DNA of 37,534 bases from positions 1 through 37,534 of the forward strand of contig JBOFDK010000081.1 in NCBI GenBank assembly GCA_051646925.1, in the 5' to 3' direction. This document shows, one piece after another, positions 1 through 8,112 of the stretch. Each line of letters begins with the position of its first letter. Within the stretch, counting starts at the first letter, position 1. This stretch comes from JBOFDK01 sp051646925. GTDB lineage: Bacteria; Bacillota; Clostridia; Lachnospirales; Cellulosilyticaceae. The notes under the pieces were generated by a model. That model was given only the letters and a program-made list of their open reading frames with translations, was not told the DNA's origin and searched no databases. Made by a program: the position numbers and the translations under genes.

Positions 1-516
1 CAAGTAGCTATGGTACAAAACGGAAACTGGGCATGGTCACAAATTGAGGGGGTAGATGGTAATATTGTTAGCCAAGAAGATATTAAATATTTACCTATTT
101 ATACAGGGATAGCAGGAGAAGAAAATCAAGGGTTATGTGTTGGTACAGAAAATTATTTTGCAATAAACAGCAAAGTATCTAAAGAGCAACAAGATGCATC
201 TGTTGCATTTCTTGAATGGTTATTTTTAAGTGAGACAGGGTCAAAGTATGTAGCTAATGAATTAGGTTTTATTGCACCTTTTGAAGGTAAAGAAGATGCA
301 GGTCCAAGTGATCCATTGGCGAAAGAAGTTTTGAGATGGGTAGGAAGTGATAGTACTGCAATTGAATGGACATTTGCGGCATTCCCAAGTGAAGATTTCA
401 AAGATATGTTTGGTGATGCATTGTTAGAGTATGCACAAGGTCAAAAAAATTGGGATGAAGTAGAAAAAATTGTTAAAGATGCTTGGGCAAGTGAGGTTGC
501 AGCAAAAGTCAAATAA
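1..516 (+). CDS. Sugar ABC transporter substrate-binding protein, C-terminal part (5' end outside window)
   Basis: The reading frame is open from base 1 to a TAA at 514-516, so only about 171 C-terminal residues are present. The segment contains features typical of the second lobe of MalE-type (family 1) binding proteins: a mature core with aromatic residues (GNWAWSQIEG near the start), a stretch about keeping partially bound forms in the lobe (VSKEQQDASVAFLEWLF), and a helical C-terminus ending in lysines. It should be an extracytoplasmic lipoprotein delivering a sugar or oligosaccharide to the two permeases that follow at 697 and 1539. No ATPase gene follows, so a shared MsmX-like ATPase elsewhere is inferred. 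The substrate cannot be read from this fragment. Confidence 0.85.
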   Translation, partial: QVAMVQNGNWAWSQIEGVDGNIVSQEDIKYLPIYTGIAGEENQGLCVGTENYFAINSKVSKEQQDASVAFLEWLFLSETGSKYVANELGFIAPFEGKEDAGPSDPLAKEVLRWVGSDSTAIEWTFAAFPSEDFKDMFGDALLEYAQGQKNWDEVEKIVKDAWASEVAAKVK

Positions 517-574
517 TATACATGCAATACTAAAAATTAAAAAGTAAATTAAAAAGTAAATGACAGACTAAATT

Positions 575-606
575 ATAAAAGAGATTGCTTAGCAATCTCT
601 TTTATA
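575..606 (+). terminator. Hairpin between binding-protein and permease genes
   Basis: An almost perfect inverted repeat (AAAGAGATTGCT / AGCAATCTCTTT) is followed by TATAAAAAAAA rather than a clean T run. It sits between the binding-protein gene and the first permease, where partial termination or mRNA stabilisation is commonly used to make more binding protein than permease. Confidence 0.6.
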
Positions 607-696
607 AAAAAAAAGCTATAGGATAAATGTTATAGATTTAAGGGAAGAAAATAATAGGCAATGATTATTATAATTAAAAAATAAGGGGGAACGTAA

Positions 697-1539
697 ATGG
701 ATAAAACGTTAAAAAAATATTTTCCTTTTTTCGTACTACCAACATTAATAGCATTTGCAATAGCTTTTATAATTCCATTTATAATGGGTATATACTTATC
801 TTTTACAAAATTTACGACAGTAGCAGATGCGAAGTGGGTAGGGTTAGATAATTATGTAAAAGCATTTTCAAATCCAGATTTTATGAATGCAATATGGTTC
901 ACAGCGAAGTTTGCAATAATATCGGTTATTACAATAAACATAGGAGCATTTCTATTAGCACTACTGCTAACAAGAGGGATGAAAGGTACAAATATATTTA
1001 GAACTATTTTCTTCATGCCGAACTTAATCGGTGGAATTGTATTAGGGTACATATGGCAACTGATTATTAATGGAGTATTATATAAAATGGGTGTAACGTT
1101 AACCTATGATCCTAAGTATGGATTTTGGGGACTTGTTATATTAATGAATTGGCAATTAATTGGATATATGATGATTATTTATATAGCAGGTATTCAAAGT
1201 ATACCAGGAAGTTTAGTTGAGGCAGCAGAAATAGATGGAGCTACTCCGTGGACCGTACTTAGAAAAATTACAATACCATTAGTTATGCCATCTATTACTA
1301 TTTGTTTATTTTTAACAGTATCTAATGCGTTCAAACTGTTTGACCAAAATTTGGCACTTACAGCAGGAGCACCTTCGAATAAAACGACTATGGTGGCACT
1401 AGATATTTTTAATACCTTCTATGGAAAAGTAGGGTGGGAAGGTGTAGGTCAAGCAAAAGCGGTTATGTTTTTTGTACTAGTTGCCTGTATAGCTTTACCA
1501 CAACTAATTTTCACAAGAAAGAGGGAGGTAGAAAACTAA
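697..1539 (+). CDS. Sugar ABC transporter permease (MalF type)
   Basis: This 280-aa integral membrane protein has about six hydrophobic segments. The ATPase-docking EAA loop is visible as EAAEIDGATPWTVLRKITIP, which places it in the MalF-like binding-protein-dependent transporter permease family. At 280 aa it has the usual length of Gram-positive MalF homologues, which lack the large periplasmic loop of the E. coli protein. The start is supported by an AAGGGGGA Shine-Dalgarno sequence at about 681-689. It follows the binding-protein gene after a hairpin, and its stop codon overlaps the start of the next permease by one base (TAATG), indicating translational coupling. It should form the membrane channel as a heterodimer with that partner. 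Confidence 0.92.
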   Translation: MDKTLKKYFPFFVLPTLIAFAIAFIIPFIMGIYLSFTKFTTVADAKWVGLDNYVKAFSNPDFMNAIWFTAKFAIISVITINIGAFLLALLLTRGMKGTNIFRTIFFMPNLIGGIVLGYIWQLIINGVLYKMGVTLTYDPKYGFWGLVILMNWQLIGYMMIIYIAGIQSIPGSLVEAAEIDGATPWTVLRKITIPLVMPSITICLFLTVSNAFKLFDQNLALTAGAPSNKTTMVALDIFNTFYGKVGWEGVGQAKAVMFFVLVACIALPQLIFTRKREVEN

Positions 1540-2414
1540 TGTTAGAGTCAACTATGAAAAAATCTAAATCAAGCAAAGAGGATGTAGAACAGTCTAAAAG
1601 TAATCCAATGTTAGTTTTACTTGCAAGTGTATTAGCTGTGTTTTTTATTATGCCTATATTGATTGTGTTAATGAACTCTTTTAAGGGTAAATTATACATT
1701 AGTAATACACCGTTTATGTTTCCAAATAGTGAAACGTTTGTAGGGATTAGTAACTATGTATCAGGAATTGCTAAAACTGGTTTTTTACAAGCGTTTGGGT
1801 GGTCGTTATTTATCACATTTTTTTCAGTAATTGCAATAGTAATATTTACATCTATGACAGCGTGGTTCATAGTTCGTGTAAAAAGTAAAGCAACTACAGT
1901 ATTGTATTATTTATTTGTTTTTTCTATGATAGTACCATTTCAGATGGTTATGTTTACAATGGCATATGTAGCTAATAATTTAAGATTAGATAACCCAGTA
2001 GGTATCATTTTAGTATATCTAGGGTTTGGAGCAGGATTATCGGTTTTTATGTTTTGTGGATTTGTAAAATCAATACCATTAGAAGTCGAAGAAGCAGCAC
2101 TTATAGACGGATGCAATCCTATACAGATGTTTTATCTAGTAGTATTACCTATGCTAAAACCAACAGCTATAACAGTAGCTATTTTAAATACTATGTGGAT
2201 TTGGAATGACTATTTATTACCATACCTTCTTATTGGAACAAACTACAAGACTATTCCGATAGCTATTCAGTATTTAAAAGGTGGATATGGTTCAATAGAT
2301 ATGGGAGCTATGATGGCTATGCTTGTATTAGCAATTATTCCAATTGTAATATTTTACTTAAGTTGCCAAAAGTATATTATCAAAGGCATTGCAGTAGGTG
2401 CGGTAAAGGGGTAA
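1539..2414 (+). CDS. Sugar ABC transporter permease (MalG type)
   Basis: This 291-aa membrane protein carries the MalG-type EAA loop (EEAALIDGCNPIQMFYLVVLP) and ends in a hydrophobic helix followed by a short GIAVGAVKG tail, both typical of MalG permeases. The frame is open further upstream (to 1434), but the ATG at 1539 is chosen because a strong GAGGGAGG ribosome binding site lies at about 1521-1528 and the ATG overlaps the stop codon of the upstream permease. The first 25 residues are charged (many K, S and E) and precede the first membrane segment. It completes the transporter with the two genes before it. The ATPase is not encoded here. Confidence 0.92.
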   Translation: MLESTMKKSKSSKEDVEQSKSNPMLVLLASVLAVFFIMPILIVLMNSFKGKLYISNTPFMFPNSETFVGISNYVSGIAKTGFLQAFGWSLFITFFSVIAIVIFTSMTAWFIVRVKSKATTVLYYLFVFSMIVPFQMVMFTMAYVANNLRLDNPVGIILVYLGFGAGLSVFMFCGFVKSIPLEVEEAALIDGCNPIQMFYLVVLPMLKPTAITVAILNTMWIWNDYLLPYLLIGTNYKTIPIAIQYLKGGYGSIDMGAMMAMLVLAIIPIVIFYLSCQKYIIKGIAVGAVKG

Positions 2415-2469
2415 TAAAGCGAGCAGTGCATATTTTCGCTAGCTAAAACAAAATAAAAATTGTATAAAT

Positions 2470-2519
2470 AATCCTAGAACGTAATAAGTGAATTACTTAA
2501 TTATGTTTTAGGATTTTTT
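2470..2519 (+). terminator. Terminator of the sugar ABC operon
   Basis: A long imperfect stem (AATCCTAGAACGTAATAAGT paired with ACTTAATTATGTTTTAGGATT, with G-U pairs and one bulge) is followed by a TTTTTATT run. It closes the transporter operon. The rest of the 2415-2722 gap is AT-rich and holds only this hairpin and the promoter at 2624-2651. Confidence 0.75.
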
Positions 2520-2623
2520 ATTATCAAATATAGTATATTTAATAATAAAGTAGAATGGATATTAGAAAATATATATAAGATAAATTACATATATTTAGAA
2601 AATATAATAAGACATAACTTGGA

Positions 2624-2651
2624 TTGACTTAATATTAGAAAGTTGTATAAT
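2624..2651 (+). promoter_or_regulatory. Promoter of the ABC-2 exporter genes
   Basis: TTGACT and TATAAT are separated by 16 bases, close to the sigma-A consensus. The expected transcript starts about 65 bases before the ATPase start at 2723. No obvious operator was seen. Confidence 0.65.
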
Positions 2652-2722
2652 TAATAAATATTATGGAGTATTCAACAGTACTAGACATAATAATACAAAA
2701 TAACACTTAAAGGAGAGATTAT

Positions 2723-3637
2723 ATGGAGTATACTTTGGTTGCAAAAAAATTGAATAAAAAATATAAACAATTTCATGCGATAAATGACTTATCTATACAA
2801 GTACCAAAAGGGTCTATATATGGACTAGTTGGTAAAAATGGTGCAGGTAAAACAACGTTAATAAGAATGATTTGTGGTTTGCAAAAACCTACAGATGGAG
2901 AGTTTTTTTTATATGGAGTTAGTAATAAATCAAAAAAAATTATTGCAGCAAGACGTAAAATGGGAGCGATTGTTGAATCACCAGCAATTTATCTAGATAT
3001 TACGGCTGAAGAAAATATAAAACGTCAATTTTTTATGCTAGGAATGCCTACTGATAATAAAATAAATGAATTATTAAAGTTAGTTGGACTTGAAAATATT
3101 AAAAAAAAGAAAGCTAAAGATTTTTCATTAGGTATGCGCCAACGATTAGGAATTGCTATGGCATTAGCAGGAAATCCGAATTTTCTTATTTTGGATGAGC
3201 CAGTTAATGGTTTAGATCCACAAGGAATAATAGAAATGCGTGAACTTATATTGAAACTAAATCAGCAATATAATATTACAGTATTAATATCTAGTCATAT
3301 GCTTGATGAGCTTTCGAGACTTGCAACTCATTATGGATTTGTTGATAAAGGGCGTATGGTTGAAGAAATTAGTGCAAAAGAGTTGGAGCTTGTGTGCAAA
3401 AAAAGTATGTATATAGAAGTATCGGATATTGATAAATTAGTAAGTACGTTAGAAAGCAAGGGAATAAACTATGAAGTAATTTCTGAAAACTCAGCGAAAA
3501 TATTTGATAAAATTAGTATTACGGAAATAGTGTTAGCACTTGCTGAAAAAAACTGTGAAGTGAATAACATTCGTGAGCATGAAGAAACGCTAGAGAGTTA
3601 TTTCATAAAACTAATAGGAGGAAAAACAAATGTTTAA
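2723..3637 (+). CDS. ABC transporter ATP-binding protein (BcrA/CcmA type)
   Basis: This 304-aa ATPase has the nucleotide-binding domain in its first 220 residues: Walker A GKNGAGKTT, signature FSLGMRQR, and Walker B LILDEPVNGLDPQG with an ISSH switch histidine. The remaining 80 residues form the small C-terminal extension common in bacitracin or lantibiotic-immunity type (BcrA) ATPases. The start follows AAGGAGAG by a normal spacing. It overlaps the permease gene by 8 bases, so the two form an exporter pair. Export of a peptide antibiotic or self-protection is what this family often does, but no antibiotic gene or dedicated two-component system is adjacent, so the substrate is unknown. Confidence 0.92.
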   Translation: MEYTLVAKKLNKKYKQFHAINDLSIQVPKGSIYGLVGKNGAGKTTLIRMICGLQKPTDGEFFLYGVSNKSKKIIAARRKMGAIVESPAIYLDITAEENIKRQFFMLGMPTDNKINELLKLVGLENIKKKKAKDFSLGMRQRLGIAMALAGNPNFLILDEPVNGLDPQGIIEMRELILKLNQQYNITVLISSHMLDELSRLATHYGFVDKGRMVEEISAKELELVCKKSMYIEVSDIDKLVSTLESKGINYEVISENSAKIFDKISITEIVLALAEKNCEVNNIREHEETLESYFIKLIGGKTNV

Positions 3638-4529
3638 ATTAACAATGCTAAATTTAAAACGATTAAAAAAGAGTAAAATATTTTGGTTAAGTTTAATTGG
3701 TATATTTTTATATGGTGCAGGTACAGTTGTTTTTTCATATGCTAGAGGTCAACAAGAAGGATATCAAGTAGCTATTCTTAACGATTCGATTTTTTTACAT
3801 TTAAATGTAATCGGATTTATTTTAGCTGCGTTTTGCAGTCTATTTTTGAGTACTGAATATAGAGAAGGCGCAATAAGAAATAAGTTAATAATAGGAAAAA
3901 CTAGACCAGAAGTGTACTTATCAAATTTAGTTTCAAACTGTTTTGTAGCTATTTTGTTAAATATGGCATACATAGTAGCAGTTTGTCTATTTGGTATTCC
4001 ACTAGTAGGATTTTTAGTATCGATAGAAACCGCAGTATTTATAAAAATGATTATAGCGAGTACGTTAGCAATTTTAGCATATACATCAATATTTACAATG
4101 ATTGGTATGTTAGTTCAAAATAGTTCAGTAGTAACAATTTTGACAGTCGTTATTGCACTAATAATGTTATCAGTATCACCACTTATAAAAGAAGGGCTTT
4201 TAGAGCCAGAATATCAAATTACATTAGGAAATGTAAATGGTACAGATGAGATGGTTATAACTAGTAAAGAACCAAATCCGTACTATGTTGATGGTATAAA
4301 AAGAGGAATATATACATTTATGGATGATGTTTTGCCAAGTGGCCAGATTGTTCAGATTTTAAAAGAAACAGAAGTAGGTACAGAAGGAGAAATATCTCAT
4401 TATATTACGTATGGAATTATAGATGTACAGCCACCGAATTATATTAAATTAGCGCTATATTCATGTTTATTAATTTTTATAACAACTATAATTGGGATGT
4501 TTATTTTTATAAAAAAAGATTTAAAATAA
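3630..4529 (+). CDS. ABC-2 type transporter permease
   Basis: This 299-aa membrane protein has about six hydrophobic helices: one near residues 15-32, a cluster between about 50 and 185, and one at the C-terminus ending in a lysine-rich tail. A soluble loop of about 70 residues lies between the fifth and sixth helices. Paired with the overlapping upstream ATPase, it is the membrane half of a BcrAB-like or antibiotic-transport exporter. The ATG sits just before the ATPase stop with an AGGAGG site at 3616-3621. No clear terminator follows. The next gene is convergent and ends 62 bases downstream. Confidence 0.87.
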   Translation: MFKLTMLNLKRLKKSKIFWLSLIGIFLYGAGTVVFSYARGQQEGYQVAILNDSIFLHLNVIGFILAAFCSLFLSTEYREGAIRNKLIIGKTRPEVYLSNLVSNCFVAILLNMAYIVAVCLFGIPLVGFLVSIETAVFIKMIIASTLAILAYTSIFTMIGMLVQNSSVVTILTVVIALIMLSVSPLIKEGLLEPEYQITLGNVNGTDEMVITSKEPNPYYVDGIKRGIYTFMDDVLPSGQIVQILKETEVGTEGEISHYITYGIIDVQPPNYIKLALYSCLLIFITTIIGMFIFIKKDLK

Positions 4530-4590
4530 TTTTTTTATAAAAATAAAACAATCACCAAATAATTGAATTAAGCATAGTATATTAAAATGT

Positions 4591-5061
4591 TTATTTAAAA
4601 TCGTTCAAAAGTTCAACGATAAGTTTAAGTGAATCAGAAGTATCCATATAAGCATATTGACCAGAGCCATAACTAGCAGTTTGGAGAAGTGGCATATTTT
4701 GACTAGTGAATTTTGCGATGGTTAAATCTAGCTCGTCTACTTTAAATGCAATATGGTGAAAACCTTCCCCGTGTGTATCTAAGTATTCTCTCCATATACT
4801 AGCATTATGATCAGGTTCAATTATTTCAAGTGTAACTTGACCAAGTTTAACAAAACCAAGTTTTGCGCGAGCTGGTGTAGATTGACCTTTGAATAAAATG
4901 CCGCTTACTTCAGGTGCATCAGTTAATTTATAACCATAATTTTTTACACCTAGAAAATTACACCAATTAGCCATAGTTGTTTCAATATCGTTTACTAGAA
5001 TTGCAATTTGAACAACAATATTATTTGATATAAGTTGTGAGTCTTTAACAGTTGAATCCAT
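4591..5061 (-). CDS. VOC (glyoxalase/bleomycin-resistance fold) family protein
   Basis: The 156-aa product has the paired beta-alpha-beta-beta-beta modules of the vicinal oxygen chelate family: an N-terminal VQIAILVNDIETTMANWCNFLG module and a C-terminal module with GFHHIAFKVDELD. Metal-ligand candidates are visible: a Glu in LEIIEPDH, His in FHHIAF, and a Glu near the end (LKLIVELL). The layout resembles methylmalonyl-CoA epimerase and related lyases, but none of the usual pathway partners is nearby, so the substrate is not assigned. An AGGAGG ribosome binding site lies seven bases before the ATG. It stands alone and is convergent with the ABC exporter genes. Confidence 0.82.
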   Translation of the reverse strand: MDSTVKDSQLISNNIVVQIAILVNDIETTMANWCNFLGVKNYGYKLTDAPEVSGILFKGQSTPARAKLGFVKLGQVTLEIIEPDHNASIWREYLDTHGEGFHHIAFKVDELDLTIAKFTSQNMPLLQTASYGSGQYAYMDTSDSLKLIVELLNDFK

Positions 5062-5186
5062 AAATAAGCCTCCTATAAAAATAAATTTATTAGCATTATA
5101 ACATGTATTTTAAATAATATATACAATATCAAAAATAAAATAATGAATACTCATACTGTCTTTTAATTATAGTAGTAGTGTGGTAA

Positions 5187-5200
5187 GATTCAGTAGAATC
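5187..5200. promoter_or_regulatory. Dyad GATTC-agta-GAATC upstream of the 84-aa gene
   Basis: This perfect 5-bp dyad with a 4-bp spacer is preceded by AGTAGTAG..TGTG and followed by a TATATATAA stretch. A closely similar block (AGTAGTAG..TGTG..GATTTAGTAGAAATC) occurs at 14706-14747 before the MacB-type transporter. It is a candidate operator. The binding protein is unknown. Confidence 0.35.
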
Positions 5201-5239
5201 ATATATATAAAATAATTATAAAAGAAAAGAGTATTCAAA

Positions 5240-5494
5240 ATGAATCAATTTAAAGCATTTATGGAACAAGTACAAGATATGGAATATGAATTAGATAAAA
5301 AACTTAAAGATTTTACAATGTCAGATTTTTTAGAATTAGAAGACGAATTAGATGAAGTTATGTTCAAAGATGCTAAAGTAATAGAAAAATTAAAAGAATG
5401 TGGAGCAATAACAGAAATAAAAAAAGATGCTCAAACTGGTGGAACATTTATTAAATTTGAAAATGGAAAAGAATGTATCTTTGGTATAAACTAA
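5240..5494 (+). CDS. Small acidic hypothetical protein (84 aa)
   Basis: I do not recognise this protein. It is 84 aa, rich in Glu, Asp and Lys, with a long predicted amphipathic helix over the first 55 residues (MEQVQDMEYELDKKLKDF) and a short beta-like C-terminal segment (GTFIKFENGKECIFGI). No signal peptide or membrane segment is visible, so it is probably cytoplasmic. The upstream region contains the dyad at 5187-5200, and the gene is closed by a strong terminator at 5511-5552, so it looks like a monocistronic unit. The ribosome binding site (AAAAGAG) is weak. Codon use matches the neighbourhood. Confidence 0.7.
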   Translation: MNQFKAFMEQVQDMEYELDKKLKDFTMSDFLELEDELDEVMFKDAKVIEKLKECGAITEIKKDAQTGGTFIKFENGKECIFGIN

Positions 5495-5510
5495 TTAAAT
5501 AAGTAGATTC

Positions 5511-5552
5511 AAAAAACAAACCACCTAAATAGGTTTAGGTGGTTTGTTTTTT
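5511..5552 (+). terminator. Strong terminator after the 84-aa gene
   Basis: A perfect stem (AAACCACCTAAA / TTTAGGTGGTTT around a TAGG loop) sits between an A run and a T run. It could work in both directions, closing the 50-aa gene on the minus strand as well. Confidence 0.85.
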
Positions 5553-5619
5553 GAAAAATAATAGTTTAGATATGTTTTTATTATTAATTAAAATAATAGT
5601 CATAAAAATTATATGAATA

Positions 5620-5772
5620 TTATTTATCGAAAAATCCACCGCTTTTTTTATTATTAAAGCCTTTGCTTGTTGTAGCAGATGTTTTTTCAGGGCGTTTATT
5701 TTTTTTATCGTCGTTTAATTTATTTTTTTTCTGTTCGATAAGTTGTTTCATACGTTCAAGTTGTGTAGACAT
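5620..5772 (-). CDS. Small basic hypothetical protein (50 aa)
   Basis: This short reading frame encodes MSTQLERMKQLIEQKKNKLN followed by a lysine/aspartate-rich linker and a C-terminal SGGFFDK. It has an ATG, a GAGGAA ribosome binding site about nine bases upstream, and a stop near a bidirectional terminator at 5511-5552. The N-terminal half should be helical and the rest disordered. The conserved-looking GGFFDK end suggests a short docking motif, but I do not recognise the family and assign no function. It is below the size that automatic callers usually keep. A proper ribosome site and the composition argue that it is real. Confidence 0.6.
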   Translation of the reverse strand: MSTQLERMKQLIEQKKNKLNDDKKNKRPEKTSATTSKGFNNKKSGGFFDK

Positions 5773-5940
5773 TTGTATTTTCCTCGTTTATAAATAAGAT
5801 AAACTTATTGTATAGCATTTTATGATTTATTACTAGAGGGAGAAATAACAGATGAAGTTTTGAATTAATTATGAAACTATATGATATACTAAAAAGGAAT
5901 GAATTAATAATTAATAAAATATTTTAAATAAGGAGACATT

Positions 5941-6612
5941 ATGGGAAAAAAAGTTATTCAAATAGATGAAGAAAAATGTATAGGGTGTGGTATTTGTGCA
6001 AACACGTGTGAACAAAGTGCACTTGAAATTATAGATGGAAAAGCAAAAGTTGTAAGACAAGATGCTTGTGATGGAATAGGTAGATGTTTACCAGTATGTC
6101 CTGTAGATGCAATTACTTTTTCGGATAAAATAGTCGAAAAAACAAATAATATAAAAAAACCTAGTATGTGCGCATGTCCAGGTACACAGGCAAAAAAAAT
6201 CGAAAGAAATATATCAGGTTCTAAACAAGAGTCACAAATAAACGTACAGTCAGAGCTCAATCAGTGGCCAGTACAAATAAAATTAGTTCCGCCAAAGGCT
6301 CCGTATTTTGAAAATGCAAAACTTTTAATAGCAGCAGATTGTACAGCGTTTGCATATGCAAATTTTCATGAAAAATTTATGAAAAATAAAATTACACTGA
6401 TAGGATGTCCAAAACTTGATGAAGGGGATTATACAGATAAACTTACAGAAATTATTAAAGAAAACAATTTAGAATCTGTAACAGTTGTCAGAATGCAAGT
6501 GCCATGTTGTGCGGGGATAGCAAATGCTGTCAAAAATGCATTGCAAGCAAGTGGAAAAATGATTCCATGGCAGATAGTGACGTTGTCAACAGATGGTAAA
6601 ATTATAGAATAG
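5941..6612 (+). CDS. 4Fe-4S ferredoxin-domain protein with Cys-rich C-terminal domain
   Basis: This 223-aa protein has an N-terminal ferredoxin domain (residues 5-60) with one complete cluster motif (Cys13, 16, 19, 23). The second motif has Ile46 where the second Cys is expected (C43-DGIGR-C49-LPV-C53-P), so that site could hold a [3Fe-4S] cluster or none. The other 150 residues contain further cysteines in CACPG, AADC, GCPK and PCCAG. This architecture recurs in anaerobic Firmicutes as an uncharacterised ferredoxin family. Electron transfer in the cytoplasm is the likely general role, and the partner is unknown. It has an AAGGAG ribosome site, stands alone, and is followed by a terminator. 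Confidence 0.85.
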   Translation: MGKKVIQIDEEKCIGCGICANTCEQSALEIIDGKAKVVRQDACDGIGRCLPVCPVDAITFSDKIVEKTNNIKKPSMCACPGTQAKKIERNISGSKQESQINVQSELNQWPVQIKLVPPKAPYFENAKLLIAADCTAFAYANFHEKFMKNKITLIGCPKLDEGDYTDKLTEIIKENNLESVTVVRMQVPCCAGIANAVKNALQASGKMIPWQIVTLSTDGKIIE

Positions 6613-6622
6613 AATAAATATA

Positions 6623-6667
6623 AGAAAAGCTAAAATTACTTTTAAAAGTGATTTTGGCTTTTTTTAT
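6623..6667 (+). terminator. Terminator after the ferredoxin gene
   Basis: The inverted repeat AAAGCTAAAATTACTT / AAGTGATTTTGGCTTT (with G-U pairs) is followed by a run of T. Confidence 0.8.
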
Positions 6668-6834
6668 TTGAGTAATATTAAGATTATTACGACATATGAT
6701 ATTGTAAAGAAAAAAAATATAATGTGACAAGTTCAAATATGAGAAATTTGTCATATTAAGTAATTGTTGAAAATATACATAAGAGTATATTGTTGGAACG
6801 ACAGCAATAATAATAAATAATAAGGAGTGAAGAT

Positions 6835-8013
6835 ATGGGAAATTTACCTGTAGCATTTATAACTAGTCATGGTAGAGTGAAACATCAAAAACAATCGTCA
6901 TTTTGTAGTGCATTCAGCACAGCATCATATTTAACGGCGTATTATGGAAAAATATACGGAAAAGAAATAGAATTTGCACCATTATATGCTATGCAAAATT
7001 CTAAAAAAATTGACAAAACATCTAGACAAGGAACTTATTTAACTTCATTGTTGGATTGTGTTGTTACAAATGGTTGTTGTGAACAAATGTATTATAAAGA
7101 TACATTAGACCAAGATTGGAATGATAATAAATTTCCACCTGTGCCAAAAGAGGCGGATGAAAATGCTAAAAAATATATACCGTATAAAAAAGTATGTAAA
7201 AAAGCGGTAAAACTTACAGTAGAAGAGTTGAAAAAAATTATTTATGATAACAGTGGTTGTATATTTGCTTTAAACATTTGGAACAATTATTTTAAAAAAC
7301 ATAAAGAAATGTTTATCAAAGCACCATTAAAAGAAGCTACTATTGGAAGGCATGCTATATATGTATGCGGATTTGATGATGAGTTAGAGTGTGAATACGA
7401 AGGTAATTTATATAAAGGGTTTTTTATATTAGCAGATAGTCATGGAAGTGGCGGAAATAGTAAAGGTTTATGCTACTTACCGTATAAATTTTTAGAAAAT
7501 AAAGTCAGAGGATTATATTCAGCAGACGTATTAATAGATGACGTTTATTACTTTGAATATGAAAAAGATAAAGTAAAATATCCAAATATACATGATAAAA
7601 ATGAACCATTTAGACCTCAAAGAAAAATAAAGTTTAAAATAAATGAAAAAGAGGCTTATTATAATAATTTTAAAAACAACTTAAAAGTAGCACCTCAAAC
7701 GATTGGGGGATATAATTATATACCATTTAAATTTTTAATGGAGTCTCTTGGATGTAGCGTTATGATGGTAGAAAAAACAAAAACTGCAAGTGCGCATAGT
7801 AAAGAGCCTAACTATGTTATAGAAATAAAAGTAGGAGATAAAAACTATGTAAAACGTGTTAAAGGAGAGAAGAAAGTTATAGTAAATGAATTGAGCCCAG
7901 TGCAAATTGATGGCGAAATTTTGATACCAGTTCGTATAGTAAATGAATTACTAGGGTGTGAGATGGTATGGAATGCGGGAGATAAAACAATTACTATTAC
8001 TGGAAGAATATAA
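6835..8013 (+). CDS. Papain-like (C1) cysteine peptidase with C-terminal copper-amine-oxidase-N-like domain
   Basis: The N-terminal 240 residues match the papain layout: Gln18 and Cys24 in Q-KQSSF-CSAFS (oxyanion Gln six residues before the nucleophile), His173 in GRHAIYVCGFDD, and Asp201 in LADSHGSGG, where papain has Asn in NSWG. The C-terminal 130 residues carry the YIPFKFLMESLGC and ILIPVRIVNELLGCEMVWN modules of the copper amine oxidase N-terminal-like domain, usually found on cell-surface proteins of Firmicutes. No signal peptide is visible at the N-terminus, which is odd for that domain. The start is set by AAGGAG eight bases upstream. It is flanked by terminators and so is probably a single-gene unit. 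The substrate is unknown. Confidence 0.75.
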   Translation: MGNLPVAFITSHGRVKHQKQSSFCSAFSTASYLTAYYGKIYGKEIEFAPLYAMQNSKKIDKTSRQGTYLTSLLDCVVTNGCCEQMYYKDTLDQDWNDNKFPPVPKEADENAKKYIPYKKVCKKAVKLTVEELKKIIYDNSGCIFALNIWNNYFKKHKEMFIKAPLKEATIGRHAIYVCGFDDELECEYEGNLYKGFFILADSHGSGGNSKGLCYLPYKFLENKVRGLYSADVLIDDVYYFEYEKDKVKYPNIHDKNEPFRPQRKIKFKINEKEAYYNNFKNNLKVAPQTIGGYNYIPFKFLMESLGCSVMMVEKTKTASAHSKEPNYVIEIKVGDKNYVKRVKGEKKVIVNELSPVQIDGEILIPVRIVNELLGCEMVWNAGDKTITITGRI

Positions 8014-8023
8014 TTTTAAATAT

Positions 8024-8067
8024 AAAAAAGCTAAAACCAGTTAAGTTGAAAGGTTTTAGCTTTTTTA
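8024..8067 (+). terminator. Terminator after the papain-like gene
   Basis: The perfect arms AAAAAAGCTAAAACC and GGTTTTAGCTTTTTT flank a 14-base loop. It may also serve the convergent gene at 8113-8544. Confidence 0.85.
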
Positions 8068-8112
8068 TTAATACTAAAAATAAAAAGGTGTTATAATTTA
8101 TAAAATAACATG

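Noticed and set aside
6602..6856. Minus-strand open frame overlapping the ferredoxin terminator
   Set aside because: The product is rich in Ile, Tyr and Phe from AT-rich spacer DNA, and the frame covers a terminator and the start of the next gene.
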